Positions 1 through 7,515 of a stretch of DNA of 64,000 nucleotides are shown piece after piece. The position numbers and the translations under genes were made by a program. Each line of letters begins with the position of its first letter. The first letter of the stretch is position 1. Origin of the DNA: Curvibacter microcysteis (lineage in GTDB: Bacteria; Pseudomonadota; Gammaproteobacteria; Burkholderiales; Burkholderiaceae_C); NCBI RefSeq assembly GCF_028649435.1, contig NZ_JAQSIN010000009.1; one strand, 5' to 3'. The notes beneath the pieces were generated by a model that saw nothing but the letters and a program-made list of their open reading frames with translations, was not told the origin of the DNA and did no database searches.

Positions 1-483
1 ACAGGCGTGTGCACGGTGGTGATGAAGCTGTTCAGCGCCGTGTTCGCGGGCCGGCCTGAGGGCGTGGCCCTGTTTGGTAAGAAAGACTACCAACAGTGGA
101 GGGTGCTGCGCCGCATGGTGGAGCAGTTTGCGCTGCCCATCACGGTGGTGGCTGGTGAAACCAGTCGAGCCCCGGACGGCCTCGCCCTGAGCTCACGCAA
201 TGGCTACCTCAGCGAGGCTGAGCGTGCCGAGGCCGTGCAGCTGTCGCTGGCCCTGCGCAGCCTGGCACGCGAGGCCGTGGCCTTGGCCCATGCCCTGCCG
301 CAACAGCGCGAAGCCCTGGAAGCGCGGGCACTGGCCGACCTGCGCGCCCGAGGCTGGCAGCCGGACTACCTGACCGTGCGCCGACGCCAAGATCTGCAAG
401 CCCCCGGAGCCGGTGATGACTTGGTGGTGCTGGGCGCGGCCCGACTGGGCAGCACCCGCTTGATCGACAACCTGGAAATTTGA
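1..483 (+). CDS. panC: Pantothenate synthetase, C-terminal part (5' end outside window)
   Basis: PanC joins pantoate and beta-alanine using ATP, the last step of pantothenate (coenzyme A precursor) synthesis in the cytosol. The reading frame is open from base 1, so the N-terminal half with the HxGH nucleotide motif lies outside the window. Visible family motifs are GKKDYQQW, which lines the pantoate/ATP site, and the SSRNGYL segment, the equivalent of the KMSKS loop. The frame ends normally at a TGA. It converges on gpsA, with about 60 bp between the stops. The family call is very safe. The 5' truncation is caused by the window edge and is not a broken gene. Confidence 0.95.
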   Translation, partial: TGVCTVVMKLFSAVFAGRPEGVALFGKKDYQQWRVLRRMVEQFALPITVVAGETSRAPDGLALSSRNGYLSEAERAEAVQLSLALRSLAREAVALAHALPQQREALEARALADLRARGWQPDYLTVRRRQDLQAPGAGDDLVVLGAARLGSTRLIDNLEI

Positions 484-542
484 AGCTGCCCGCCCGCCGG
501 GCCAGGCTGGGAGGCGGTCAGGACGGTGTCAGCCCCCCAGGC

Positions 543-1562
543 TCAGACCATTTCGCCCTTGGGACCGCGCCCCATGAGGCGGCCGACGGCGTCGCGGGCC
601 TGGACTTGGCCGTCCAGCAAAGCCACCACGCACTCAGAAATCGGCATTTCGACGCCGAGCAGGCGCGCCCGCTGCACCACGGTGCGCGCGCTGTAAACGC
701 CCTCGGCCACATGGCCTAGCGAGTCCACAGCCTGCTGCAAGGTGTGCCCCGCCGCCAACAGCTGGCCGACCTGACGGTTGCGGCTCAGGTCGCCGGTCGC
801 CGTCAACACCAGGTCGCCCAAGCCGGACAAGCCCATGAAGGTGTCGGCACGGGCGCCCAGGGCCAGCCCCAGGCGGGTCATTTCGGCCAAGCCCCGGGTG
901 ATCAAGGCGGCGCGGGCATTCAAGCCCAGATTCAGTCCGTCGCACAGGCCGGTGGCAATGGCCAACACGTTCTTCACCGCCCCGCCCACCTCCACCCCAA
1001 CGATGTCGTCATTGGCGTACACGCGCACCGCAGGACCGTGCAAGGCCTCTACCAAGGCCTGGCGCACCGAGGCCGAGGCGCTGGCGGCCACCAGGGCGGT
1101 CGGCCGGCCTTCGGCCACCTCGCGCGCAAAACTGGGTCCACTCAGGGCGCCCACCGCCAACTGCGGCGCCACTTGGCTGGCGATTTCGTGGCCCAGCAGG
1201 CCAAACAGGGCTTGGTCGCGGGCGGCTTCAGGCACACGCTCGAAACCCTTGCACAGCCAGGCCAGGGGCGCCGTCGAATCGGCCAACTGGCGCAGGCATT
1301 CGCGCAGGCCCGCCATCGGCGTGGCCACGATGATCAAATCCGCCGCCAGAGCCGACAAACGCAAGTCACCCGACGCCAACGCCAGTGGCTCGGGCAGAGG
1401 GTTGTGCGGCAAGTAGCGCTGATTGCGACCGCTGGCCCGCATCTGTTCCATCTGGGCTGGATCGCGCCCCCACAAAGTGACTTGGTGGGCGGCAGGCGCG
1501 GCACAAGCGCCCATGGCCAATGCCGTGCCCCAGGCGCCAGCACCGGCAACGAGAATTTTCAT
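543..1562 (-). CDS. gpsA: NAD(P)-dependent glycerol-3-phosphate dehydrogenase
   Basis: This cytosolic enzyme reduces dihydroxyacetone phosphate to sn-glycerol-3-phosphate, the backbone for phospholipids. The 339-residue protein matches the family length. It starts with a Rossmann motif (GAGAWGTALA). It also carries the GPSFAREV segment and the GAVKNVLAIATG segment, whose lysine is catalytic. I chose the ATG at 1562 because MKILVAGAG is the standard N-terminus; an in-frame extension upstream has no family match. It lies downstream of secB on the same strand, a common betaproteobacterial order (grxC-secB-gpsA). Confidence 0.96.
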   Translation of the reverse strand: MKILVAGAGAWGTALAMGACAAPAAHQVTLWGRDPAQMEQMRASGRNQRYLPHNPLPEPLALASGDLRLSALAADLIIVATPMAGLRECLRQLADSTAPLAWLCKGFERVPEAARDQALFGLLGHEIASQVAPQLAVGALSGPSFAREVAEGRPTALVAASASASVRQALVEALHGPAVRVYANDDIVGVEVGGAVKNVLAIATGLCDGLNLGLNARAALITRGLAEMTRLGLALGARADTFMGLSGLGDLVLTATGDLSRNRQVGQLLAAGHTLQQAVDSLGHVAEGVYSARTVVQRARLLGVEMPISECVVALLDGQVQARDAVGRLMGRGPKGEMV

Positions 1563-1631
1563 TCGGTCAAAAGAAAGGGCTTGCCGGACCGGCCTCAGCA
1601 CAGGCTCAGGCGGGGTCCGGCTCAGCGCCAG

Positions 1632-2078
1632 TTACTGGGCCACTTGGCCAGCAGCCTGGGCTTGTTGTTGCTCGTACATGGCCTGGAAGTTGATTTCAGC
1701 CAGGTGCACCGGCGGGAAGCCGCCACGCTGGATGATGTCGGCCACGTTGCCACGCAGGTAGGGGTACACGATTTGCGGGCAGGCGATGCCCAGAATGGCA
1801 CCCATTTGGTCTTCCGGCAGGTTGCGGATTTCGAAGATGCCGGCTTGCTTGGCTTCGACCAGGAACACGGTGCGGTCCTTGATCTTGGTCTGCACGGTGG
1901 CGGTGACGGTCACTTCCACAATGCCGTCAGCCACCGGGGTGGCGTCCACGCCCAGTTGGATGTCGACGCTGGGCTGCTCTTGCTCGAGCAGGATGGCGGG
2001 CGAATTCGGTTGCTCAAGCGACAGGTCCTTGAGGTAAACGCGCTGGATCTGGAAAACGGGATCTTGTTGCTCGGCCAT
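1632..2078 (-). CDS. secB: Protein-export chaperone SecB
   Basis: SecB keeps preproteins unfolded in the cytosol and hands them to SecA at the Sec translocon. The protein has 148 residues and starts MAEQQDPVFQIQRVYLKDLS, the conserved first beta-strand region. The segment IACPQIVYPYLRGNVADI is the strongly conserved tetramer/SecA-contact region, followed by GGFPPVHLAEINF. The start at 2078 is supported by family length; the longer frame upstream is not conserved in character. It probably shares transcripts with gpsA (69 bp downstream). A hairpin with a T-rich tail separates it from grxC upstream. Confidence 0.97.
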   Translation of the reverse strand: MAEQQDPVFQIQRVYLKDLSLEQPNSPAILLEQEQPSVDIQLGVDATPVADGIVEVTVTATVQTKIKDRTVFLVEAKQAGIFEIRNLPEDQMGAILGIACPQIVYPYLRGNVADIIQRGGFPPVHLAEINFQAMYEQQQAQAAGQVAQ

Positions 2079-2130
2079 GGTGGTTCTCAATTCACAAAAA
2101 CAAATCACCGTCTCTGGACGGTGCTTCGAC

Positions 2131-2168
2131 AAAAGAAAGCCCGCCGGGGAATCGTTCCCACAGCGGGC
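2131..2168 (-). terminator. Probable intrinsic terminator of grxC
   Basis: On the minus strand the arms GCCCGC and GCGGGC (2163-2168 and 2139-2144) enclose an inner GGGAA/TTCCC pairing and are followed by a T-rich tail (TTTCTTTT). It lies 47 bp past the grxC stop and before secB, so it should end the grxC transcript and separate it from secB-gpsA. Confidence 0.6.
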
Positions 2169-2214
2169 ACTCGGGCACCATTATCTCAGGAGAAAAAGGC
2201 GCTCCGAAGGCAGC

Positions 2215-2475
2215 TCAAGCACCCGCCAGCAAAGGCAGCAAGCCCCCGCGGCTGTCGAGCGCCATCAAATCATCACAACCCCCGACATGGGTGTTGCCGA
2301 TGAAGATCTGCGGCACGGTGCGCCGGCCGGTGGTCTGCATCATCAGATCACGCTCGGCAGGGTTGGTGTCGATGCGAATTTCTTCGATCTCGGCCACCCC
2401 TTTGGACTTGAGGATTTGCTTGGCGCGAATGCAATAGGGGCAGACCGCCGTGGTGTACATCTTGACTGGTTGCAT
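2215..2475 (-). CDS. grxC: Glutaredoxin 3
   Basis: Small cytosolic thiol-disulfide oxidoreductase that uses glutathione to reduce disulfides and mixed disulfides. The 86-residue protein has the dithiol active site CPYC at residues 12-15, the TVPQIFIG segment with the cis-proline that binds glutathione, and the C-terminal GGCDDLMAL motif. The start at 2475 gives MQPVKMYTT, the normal beginning; the upstream in-frame extension is proline and arginine rich and not family-like. It follows the rhodanese gene on the same strand with a 70-bp gap and probably shares its promoter. Confidence 0.96.
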   Translation of the reverse strand: MQPVKMYTTAVCPYCIRAKQILKSKGVAEIEEIRIDTNPAERDLMMQTTGRRTVPQIFIGNTHVGGCDDLMALDSRGGLLPLLAGA

Positions 2476-2545
2476 CTGGAAATTCCTGGGCTTGGGTTTC
2501 AGCGCGTCCGGGGGGGCGGCACATGTCCGCCACGCACACCCGGAA

Positions 2546-2953
2546 TCAGGCCGTTTCAACCGGCAGATTAGCTTCTTTCCAGGCTTTGAGTCCGCCGCTC
2601 AGGGCTTGGGCCTGCTGGTAACCCAGTTTTTGCGCTGTCTTCACCGCCGGGCCGCCGCGCGAGCCCTTGGCGCACACGAAGATCACCGGCAGGGCCTTGT
2701 TTTTGACCACTTCAGGCAAGCGGGTTTCCAGCTGATCCAGGGGCACGCTGCGCGCACCGCTCACGTGGGCGGCGGCGTAATCAGCGGCGTCACTGACGTC
2801 CACGACCACGGCTTTTTCGCGGTTGATGAGCTGCACCGCCGCATTGGGCGACAAGCCCACGGCAGAGGCGCCCTTGAGGGTGGGCCACAGCAGCATGGCG
2901 CCCGAACTGAGGGCGATCAGGAGCAGCGTCCAGTTGTCGAGAATGAATTTCAC
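2546..2953 (-). CDS. Membrane-anchored rhodanese-like protein
   Basis: The 135-residue protein has one N-terminal membrane segment (about residues 4-23) followed by a single rhodanese domain. The active-site loop is CAKGSRG with the cysteine at residue 94, so persulfide chemistry is possible. The physiological sulfur donor and acceptor cannot be told. I place the start at a GTG at 2953, which has an AAGGA ribosome site five bases upstream. The longer frame would run through the gpmA promoter region. It is divergent from gpmA and upstream of grxC and secB, the usual yibN-grxC-secB order. That supports a YibN-type name, but I leave the symbol empty. Confidence 0.88.
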   Translation of the reverse strand: MKFILDNWTLLLIALSSGAMLLWPTLKGASAVGLSPNAAVQLINREKAVVVDVSDAADYAAAHVSGARSVPLDQLETRLPEVVKNKALPVIFVCAKGSRGGPAVKTAQKLGYQQAQALSGGLKAWKEANLPVETA

Positions 2954-2961
2954 AAGGTTCC

Positions 2962-2991
2962 TTGGGTTGGCAAACCCGACAATTTTAGAAT
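2962..2991 (+). promoter_or_regulatory. Possible sigma-70 promoter of gpmA
   Basis: TTGGGT at 2962-2967 and TAGAAT at 2986-2991 are separated by 18 bp and lie about 40 bp before the gpmA start. The -10 box is good and the -35 box is weak. It is the only candidate I see in the 76-bp divergent gap. Confidence 0.35.
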
Positions 2992-3029
2992 GCTGGGTTT
3001 CGCACTGGAAAAACATTGAGGGCCTCAGC

Positions 3030-3773
3030 ATGTACAAACTCGTTTTGATTCGCCACGGCGAGTCCACCTGGAACCTGGAAAACCGCTTCACCGGCTGGAC
3101 CGACGTCGACCTGACCCCCACGGGCGTCGAACAAGCCAAGAACGCCGGCCGGCTGCTCAAGGCCGAAGGCTATGACTTCGACCTGGCCTACACCAGCGTG
3201 CTCAAGCGCGCCACCCGCACCCTGTGGCACACCCTCGACGAGATGGACCGCACCTGGCTGCCCGTGGTGCACAGCTGGCGCCTCAACGAACGCCACTACG
3301 GCAACCTGCAAGGCCTGAACAAGGCTGACATGGCCAAACAGTACGGTGACGCCCAAGTGTTGGTCTGGCGCCGCAGCTACGACACCCCGCCGCCAGCGCT
3401 GGAAGCGACCGACCCGCGCAGCGAACGTGGCGACCGCCGCTACGCCAAGCTCAAGCCGGAAGACGTTCCGCTGACCGAGTGCCTGAAAGATACCGTGGCC
3501 CGCGTGCTGCCTTTCTGGAACGAAGCCATCGCCCCCGCCATTCAGGCCGGCAAGCGTGTGGTGGTGGCCGCCCACGGCAACTCGATCCGCGCCCTGGTCA
3601 AGTACCTGGACAACATCGGTGACGACGACATCGTGAGCCTCAACATCCCCAACGGCATTCCGCTGGTGTACGAGCTCGATGCCAACCTCAAGCCGATCCG
3701 CCATTACTACCTGGGCGATGCTGAAGCCGCCGCCAAGGCCGCTGCGGCCGTGGCGTCTCAAGGTAAAGCCTGA
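3030..3773 (+). CDS. gpmA: 2,3-bisphosphoglycerate-dependent phosphoglycerate mutase
   Basis: Glycolytic/gluconeogenic enzyme that interconverts 3- and 2-phosphoglycerate through a phosphohistidine. The 247-residue length is typical. RHGESTWN gives the phosphorylated histidine at residue 9. RATRTLWH, NERHYGNLQGLNK and the second catalytic histidine in AAHGNSIRAL are all present. The start at 3030 was chosen because MYKLVLIRHGE is the canonical start; an open frame extends further upstream through the intergenic region. It stands alone between the divergent rhodanese and the downstream ctpA. Confidence 0.98.
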   Translation: MYKLVLIRHGESTWNLENRFTGWTDVDLTPTGVEQAKNAGRLLKAEGYDFDLAYTSVLKRATRTLWHTLDEMDRTWLPVVHSWRLNERHYGNLQGLNKADMAKQYGDAQVLVWRRSYDTPPPALEATDPRSERGDRRYAKLKPEDVPLTECLKDTVARVLPFWNEAIAPAIQAGKRVVVAAHGNSIRALVKYLDNIGDDDIVSLNIPNGIPLVYELDANLKPIRHYYLGDAEAAAKAAAAVASQGKA

Positions 3774-3882
3774 GTAAAAACGGGCCTGAAACGGGGGAAT
3801 CCCCGCGCCGGGCCCGGGGACTGAGGAACCTGGGCCGGCGTGCTCCGTCCAAGGTGTATATTGCGTCGCAAAAGGTGACTCT

Positions 3883-5319
3883 ATGGGCGAAAAACTCCGT
3901 ATCGCAGGTTGGATTTCCGTGGGTGTGGTGGCTGGCGCGCTGACCACGGTGTCTCTGCAGACCGTGGCCAGGGGCAGCATGTCCCCATTGCCACTTGAAG
4001 AACTGCAGCAGCTCGCTGCGGTTTTCGACATGGTCAAGACAGACTATGTCGAGCCCGTGGATGAAAAGAAGCTCATCACCGACGCCATCTCCGGCATGGT
4101 GGCCAGCCTGGATCCGCACTCCCAGTACTTTGACAAGAAGTCCTACAAGGAATTCCGCGAAGGCACCACGGGCCAATTTGTCGGTGTGGGCATCGAAATC
4201 ACCCAGGAAGATGGGCTGATCAAAATCGTTTCGCCCATCGAAGGCTCGCCGGCCTACCGTGCAGGCCTCAAGACCAACGACCTGATCACCAAAATTGACG
4301 ACACCGCAGTCAAGGGCCTGGCCCTGAACGAAGCCGTCAAGCGCATGCGCGGTGAACCCAACACCAAGGTGGTGTTGACGGTGTTCCGCAAAGACGAGAA
4401 CCGCACCTTCCCCGTGACCATCGTGCGCGAGCAGATTCGCACGCAATCCGTGCGCGGCAAGGTGATCGAACCCGGCTACGCCTGGGTCCGCCTGAGCCAG
4501 TTCCAAGAGCGCACGGTGGATGACTTCGTGGCCAAGATCGAAGACATCTACAAGCAAGAGCCCAACCTCAAGGGCTTGGTGCTGGACCTGCGCAACGACC
4601 CCGGCGGCCTGCTCGATGCGGCTGTGGCCGTGTCCACCGCCTTCCTGCCAGAAAAGGTCACCGTGGTGTCGACCAATGGCCAGTTGGCCGAAAGCAAGTA
4701 CACCTTCAAGGCCTCGCCTGAGTTCTACCAACGCCGCAGCGGTCCGGATCCGCTCAAGAAGCTGCCTGCAGCGCTCAAGAACGTGCCCCTGGTCGTGCTG
4801 GTGAACGAAGGCTCGGCCTCGGCCAGTGAAATCGTGGCCGGCGCTTTGCAAGATCACAAGCGCGCCACCATCATGGGCAGCCAGACCTTTGGCAAGGGCT
4901 CGGTGCAAACCGTGCGCCCCCTGGGCCCGGACACCGGTCTGAAACTCACCACGGCCCGCTACTACACCCCCAGCGGACGCTCCATCCAAGCCAAGGGCAT
5001 CGTGCCCGACGTGATGGTGGACGAAACCGAAGAAGGCAGCCCATTTGCCGTGCTGCGCATGCGTGAGGCCGACTTGGAGAAGCACCTGAACAGCGGTCAG
5101 GGCGATGAAAAGCCAAATCCCGAGCGCGAAAAGGCCCGAGAAGAAGCCCGCAAGCGCCTGGAAGAAGAAGCCAAGAAGCCGGCGGCTGAACGCAAGGCTC
5201 CGGAACTCGGCAGCGACAAGGACTTCCCGCTGGTGCAGGCCTTGAACAAGCTCAAGGGTCGCCCCGTCCTCGTCAGCAAAACCCTGACGGAACGCAAGGA
5301 AGACAAGGCCAGCAACTGA
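3883..5319 (+). CDS. ctpA: Carboxy-terminal processing protease, S41 family
   Basis: Periplasmic serine protease that trims C-termini of envelope proteins. The 478 residues hold an N-terminal signal anchor (about 8-28), a PDZ domain (about 95-170) and the S41 catalytic domain. The catalytic serine is S313 in GSASASE and the lysine is K338 in GKGSVQ. Their 25-residue spacing is the same as in E. coli Prc. A charged Glu/Lys-rich segment (about 400-445) precedes the C-terminus. A terminator hairpin follows about 75 bp downstream, directly before moeB. The natural substrates are not visible from the sequence. Confidence 0.94.
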   Translation: MGEKLRIAGWISVGVVAGALTTVSLQTVARGSMSPLPLEELQQLAAVFDMVKTDYVEPVDEKKLITDAISGMVASLDPHSQYFDKKSYKEFREGTTGQFVGVGIEITQEDGLIKIVSPIEGSPAYRAGLKTNDLITKIDDTAVKGLALNEAVKRMRGEPNTKVVLTVFRKDENRTFPVTIVREQIRTQSVRGKVIEPGYAWVRLSQFQERTVDDFVAKIEDIYKQEPNLKGLVLDLRNDPGGLLDAAVAVSTAFLPEKVTVVSTNGQLAESKYTFKASPEFYQRRSGPDPLKKLPAALKNVPLVVLVNEGSASASEIVAGALQDHKRATIMGSQTFGKGSVQTVRPLGPDTGLKLTTARYYTPSGRSIQAKGIVPDVMVDETEEGSPFAVLRMREADLEKHLNSGQGDEKPNPEREKAREEARKRLEEEAKKPAAERKAPELGSDKDFPLVQALNKLKGRPVLVSKTLTERKEDKASN

Positions 5320-5394
5320 CTGATGTCCACGATCTGTGGCCCGCTGCACCAGGCGGCGCCACCGTTCATCACATCGGCAAGCCTCTCTCAACAC

Positions 5395-5417
5395 AGCGCC
5401 CTGCGGGGCGCTTTTTT
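5395..5417 (+). terminator. Intrinsic terminator directly before moeB
   Basis: Arms AGCGCCC (5395-5401) and GGGCGCT (5406-5412) with a four-base loop are followed by six Ts (5412-5417). It should end the ctpA transcript. The moeB ATG begins only three bases after the T-run, so the hairpin occupies the place where a ribosome site would be. Confidence 0.8.
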
Positions 5418-5420
5418 GTC

Positions 5421-6197
5421 ATGAACGACGATCAACTGCTGCGCTATTCACGCCACATCCTGCTCGATGAGATTGGCATCGAGGGGCAAGAGCGACTCCT
5501 ACAAGCCCATGTGGTGGTGATGGGCGCGGGGGGTTTGGGCTCGCCTGCGGCGCTGTACCTGGCCACCGCAGGTGTGGGCCGGCTGACCTTGATCGATCCG
5601 GATCAGGTGGATTTGACCAATCTGCAGCGCCAGATTGCCCACAGCATGAGCCGTATCGGCCAAGCCAAGGTCAGCTCGGCACAGCAGGCGATCCAGGCCT
5701 TGAATCCCGACGTACAGGTTCAGGCGCTGGCCCAAAGAGCGGACGACGCCTTGCTGGACACGTTGCTGCCCACCGCCGACGTGGTACTGGACTGCACCGA
5801 CAACTACCGAACGCGCCAGCTCATCAACGCGGCCTGTGTGCGGCACCAGCGGCCCTTGGTGTCCGGTGCAGCGATCCGTTTTGACGCCCAAATCTCGGTG
5901 TTCGATCCGCGGCAGGCCCACAGCCCCTGCTATGCCTGCCTGTTTGACCCCGCAGCCCCTCCGGAAGAGGCCCAATGCGCCACGATGGGGGTTTTTGCGC
6001 CCTTGGTGGGCATCGTGGGCAGCCTGCAGGCGGCCGAAGCACTGAAGTTGATCAGCCTGGCAGGGCCATCGCTGGCAGGGCGCCTGCTGATGCTGGATGC
6101 GCGAAGCATGGAGTGGACCCAAATGAAGCTCAAACGCCAGTTGGCATGCCCGGTGTGCGGTGATGCGGCAAATCGGCATCCAAAACCGCAGATTTGA
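5421..6197 (+). CDS. moeB: MoeB/ThiF-family sulfur-carrier adenylyltransferase
   Basis: E1-like enzyme that adenylates the C-terminus of a ubiquitin-like sulfur carrier (MoaD or ThiS) for molybdopterin or thiazole synthesis. The 258 residues begin with the canonical MNDDQLLRYSRHILL. They carry the nucleotide loop GAGGLGSPAA, the LTNLQRQ segment and two CxxC pairs (CYAC and CPVC) for the structural zinc. There is no C-terminal rhodanese domain. Which sulfur carrier is served is not determined here; no moa or thi genes are nearby. No Shine-Dalgarno sequence is seen because a terminator hairpin directly precedes the ATG. Confidence 0.93.
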   Translation: MNDDQLLRYSRHILLDEIGIEGQERLLQAHVVVMGAGGLGSPAALYLATAGVGRLTLIDPDQVDLTNLQRQIAHSMSRIGQAKVSSAQQAIQALNPDVQVQALAQRADDALLDTLLPTADVVLDCTDNYRTRQLINAACVRHQRPLVSGAAIRFDAQISVFDPRQAHSPCYACLFDPAAPPEEAQCATMGVFAPLVGIVGSLQAAEALKLISLAGPSLAGRLLMLDARSMEWTQMKLKRQLACPVCGDAANRHPKPQI

Positions 6198-6345
6198 AAT
6201 CGCCCATTTTTGTAGGCTTTCGCTGACATCCGAGCTCCTTTTTCACTGGCACAATTTTGAAAAACTACCGAACGGCGTTGTTTTCAATGCCGGACGGTTG
6301 TTCAGAGGCGACCCGGAGGGTCGGCTCGCTGCCAGGGCCAGTGAT

Positions 6346-6759
6346 TTGGGACACAGAACTTACCTCGTCGAAGACAACGCGCTCATCCGTGAGAACCTGG
6401 AAGGGACTCTGGAGGAGCTGGCTGGCGCACGCGTGGTGGGTTTTTCTGAAACGGAAGACGATGGGGTTCGGTGGCTGCACAAACACCCCAATGCGTGGGA
6501 CCTGGCCATCGTCGATCTTTTCTTGAAAGAAGGCAGCGGACTGGGTGTGGCCTCGGCTTGCCAACAGCGCCTGCCTCACCAGAAACTGGTCATGCTGACC
6601 AACTACGCCACGCGGGACATCCGGGCCCGCTGCGCATCGCTGGGCGTGGATGCCGTGTTCGACAAATCCAATGAGATCGAAGACCTGATGGACTTTTGCG
6701 TGAAGTGCCGCCTCGCCATGCCGGCACCTACATCGCTCAGTCAATCAGGCGATTCTTGA
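6346..6759 (+). CDS. Single-domain response regulator (receiver only)
   Basis: A 137-residue stand-alone CheY-like receiver. The acidic pocket (E9, D10), the phosphoryl-accepting D57 in AIVDLF, T85 and K107 are all present, so phosphorylation should be possible. No output domain follows. The start is uncertain. An open frame runs back into moeB, but the receiver fold begins at HRTYLVEDN, and the only nearby start is a TTG at 6346 with AGGG eight bases upstream. It converges on the NarL-type regulator and overlaps its 3' end by 23 bp. Together with the adjacent kinase this suggests a branched phosphorelay (inference). Confidence 0.8.
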   Translation: MGHRTYLVEDNALIRENLEGTLEELAGARVVGFSETEDDGVRWLHKHPNAWDLAIVDLFLKEGSGLGVASACQQRLPHQKLVMLTNYATRDIRARCASLGVDAVFDKSNEIEDLMDFCVKCRLAMPAPTSLSQSGDS

Positions 6760-7369
6760 GCGCGTAGTAAGTCAAGTCACTGTTCGACGCCAGCCCCATC
6801 TTCTCCATCAAGCGAGTGCGGTACGTGCTGACAGTCTTCACACTCAAGGACAAAGACTTGGCGACATCGCCTGCGGTTTCGCCCCGTGCCAGCTTCAGGA
6901 ACACCTGAAATTCACGCTCTGACAACTGCTCATGCGCAGGCACATCTTCTTTGCGCCCCAACTGCTGAGCCAACAAATCAGCCACCGTGCGCGTGATGTA
7001 GCGCTTGCCCAGTGCAATGGTGCGAATGGCCTCGACGATCTCGGCTGGATCGCACTCCTTGTTCAGGTACCCACTGACCCCTTGGCGGATCAGACTCATC
7101 GCGTAGTGCTCTTCAGGGTAGCCCGAAAGGATCAGAATGCCCACGTCCGGCACCTTGGCACGGATCATCGCCAGCACATCCAGGCCCGACTGTCCTGGCA
7201 TGGCCAGGTCCATCAGCAGGACATCCATTTCAACCGCGCGCACCAAATCAATGGCTTCTCGGCCACTGGCGGCTTCTCCCACCACGCGGAGGTCCACTTG
7301 GTCGGAGAAGAAATTACGCAATCCGGCACGCACGATGGCGTGGTCGTCCACGATGCCAATTCTGATCAT
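6737..7369 (-). CDS. NarL/FixJ-family response regulator
   Basis: DNA-binding two-component regulator of 210 residues. The receiver domain (about 1-120) has the DD pair near the N-terminus and the phosphorylated D54 in LLMDLAMPG. The LuxR-type helix-turn-helix is at about 145-205 (LSEREFQVFLKLARGET ... VKTVSTYRTRLMEKM). It is divergent from the CHASE3 histidine kinase across 146 bp, which makes that kinase its probable partner. The target genes are unknown. No operator can be identified in the shared spacer. Confidence 0.93.
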   Translation of the reverse strand: MIRIGIVDDHAIVRAGLRNFFSDQVDLRVVGEAASGREAIDLVRAVEMDVLLMDLAMPGQSGLDVLAMIRAKVPDVGILILSGYPEEHYAMSLIRQGVSGYLNKECDPAEIVEAIRTIALGKRYITRTVADLLAQQLGRKEDVPAHEQLSEREFQVFLKLARGETAGDVAKSLSLSVKTVSTYRTRLMEKMGLASNSDLTYYALKNRLID

Positions 7370-7515
7370 TTCAGCGCTTTCTTCGGTTCTCAGCTTGTTC
7401 TTCTTGCCGTCACAATACTCGAAGTTTTGACCGCCTCACCGCTGATCGCGCCGCTCACCACGGTTCAGGTGGCGGTGGTTTTGCAGCGCCAAAGGCGAGT
7501 CTGCGGAGACATTTC

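Noticed and set aside
3688..5394. A 568-residue open frame antisense to ctpA
   Set aside because: It mirrors the ctpA reading frame, has a histidine- and glycine-rich artefact composition and no ribosome site or family signature.
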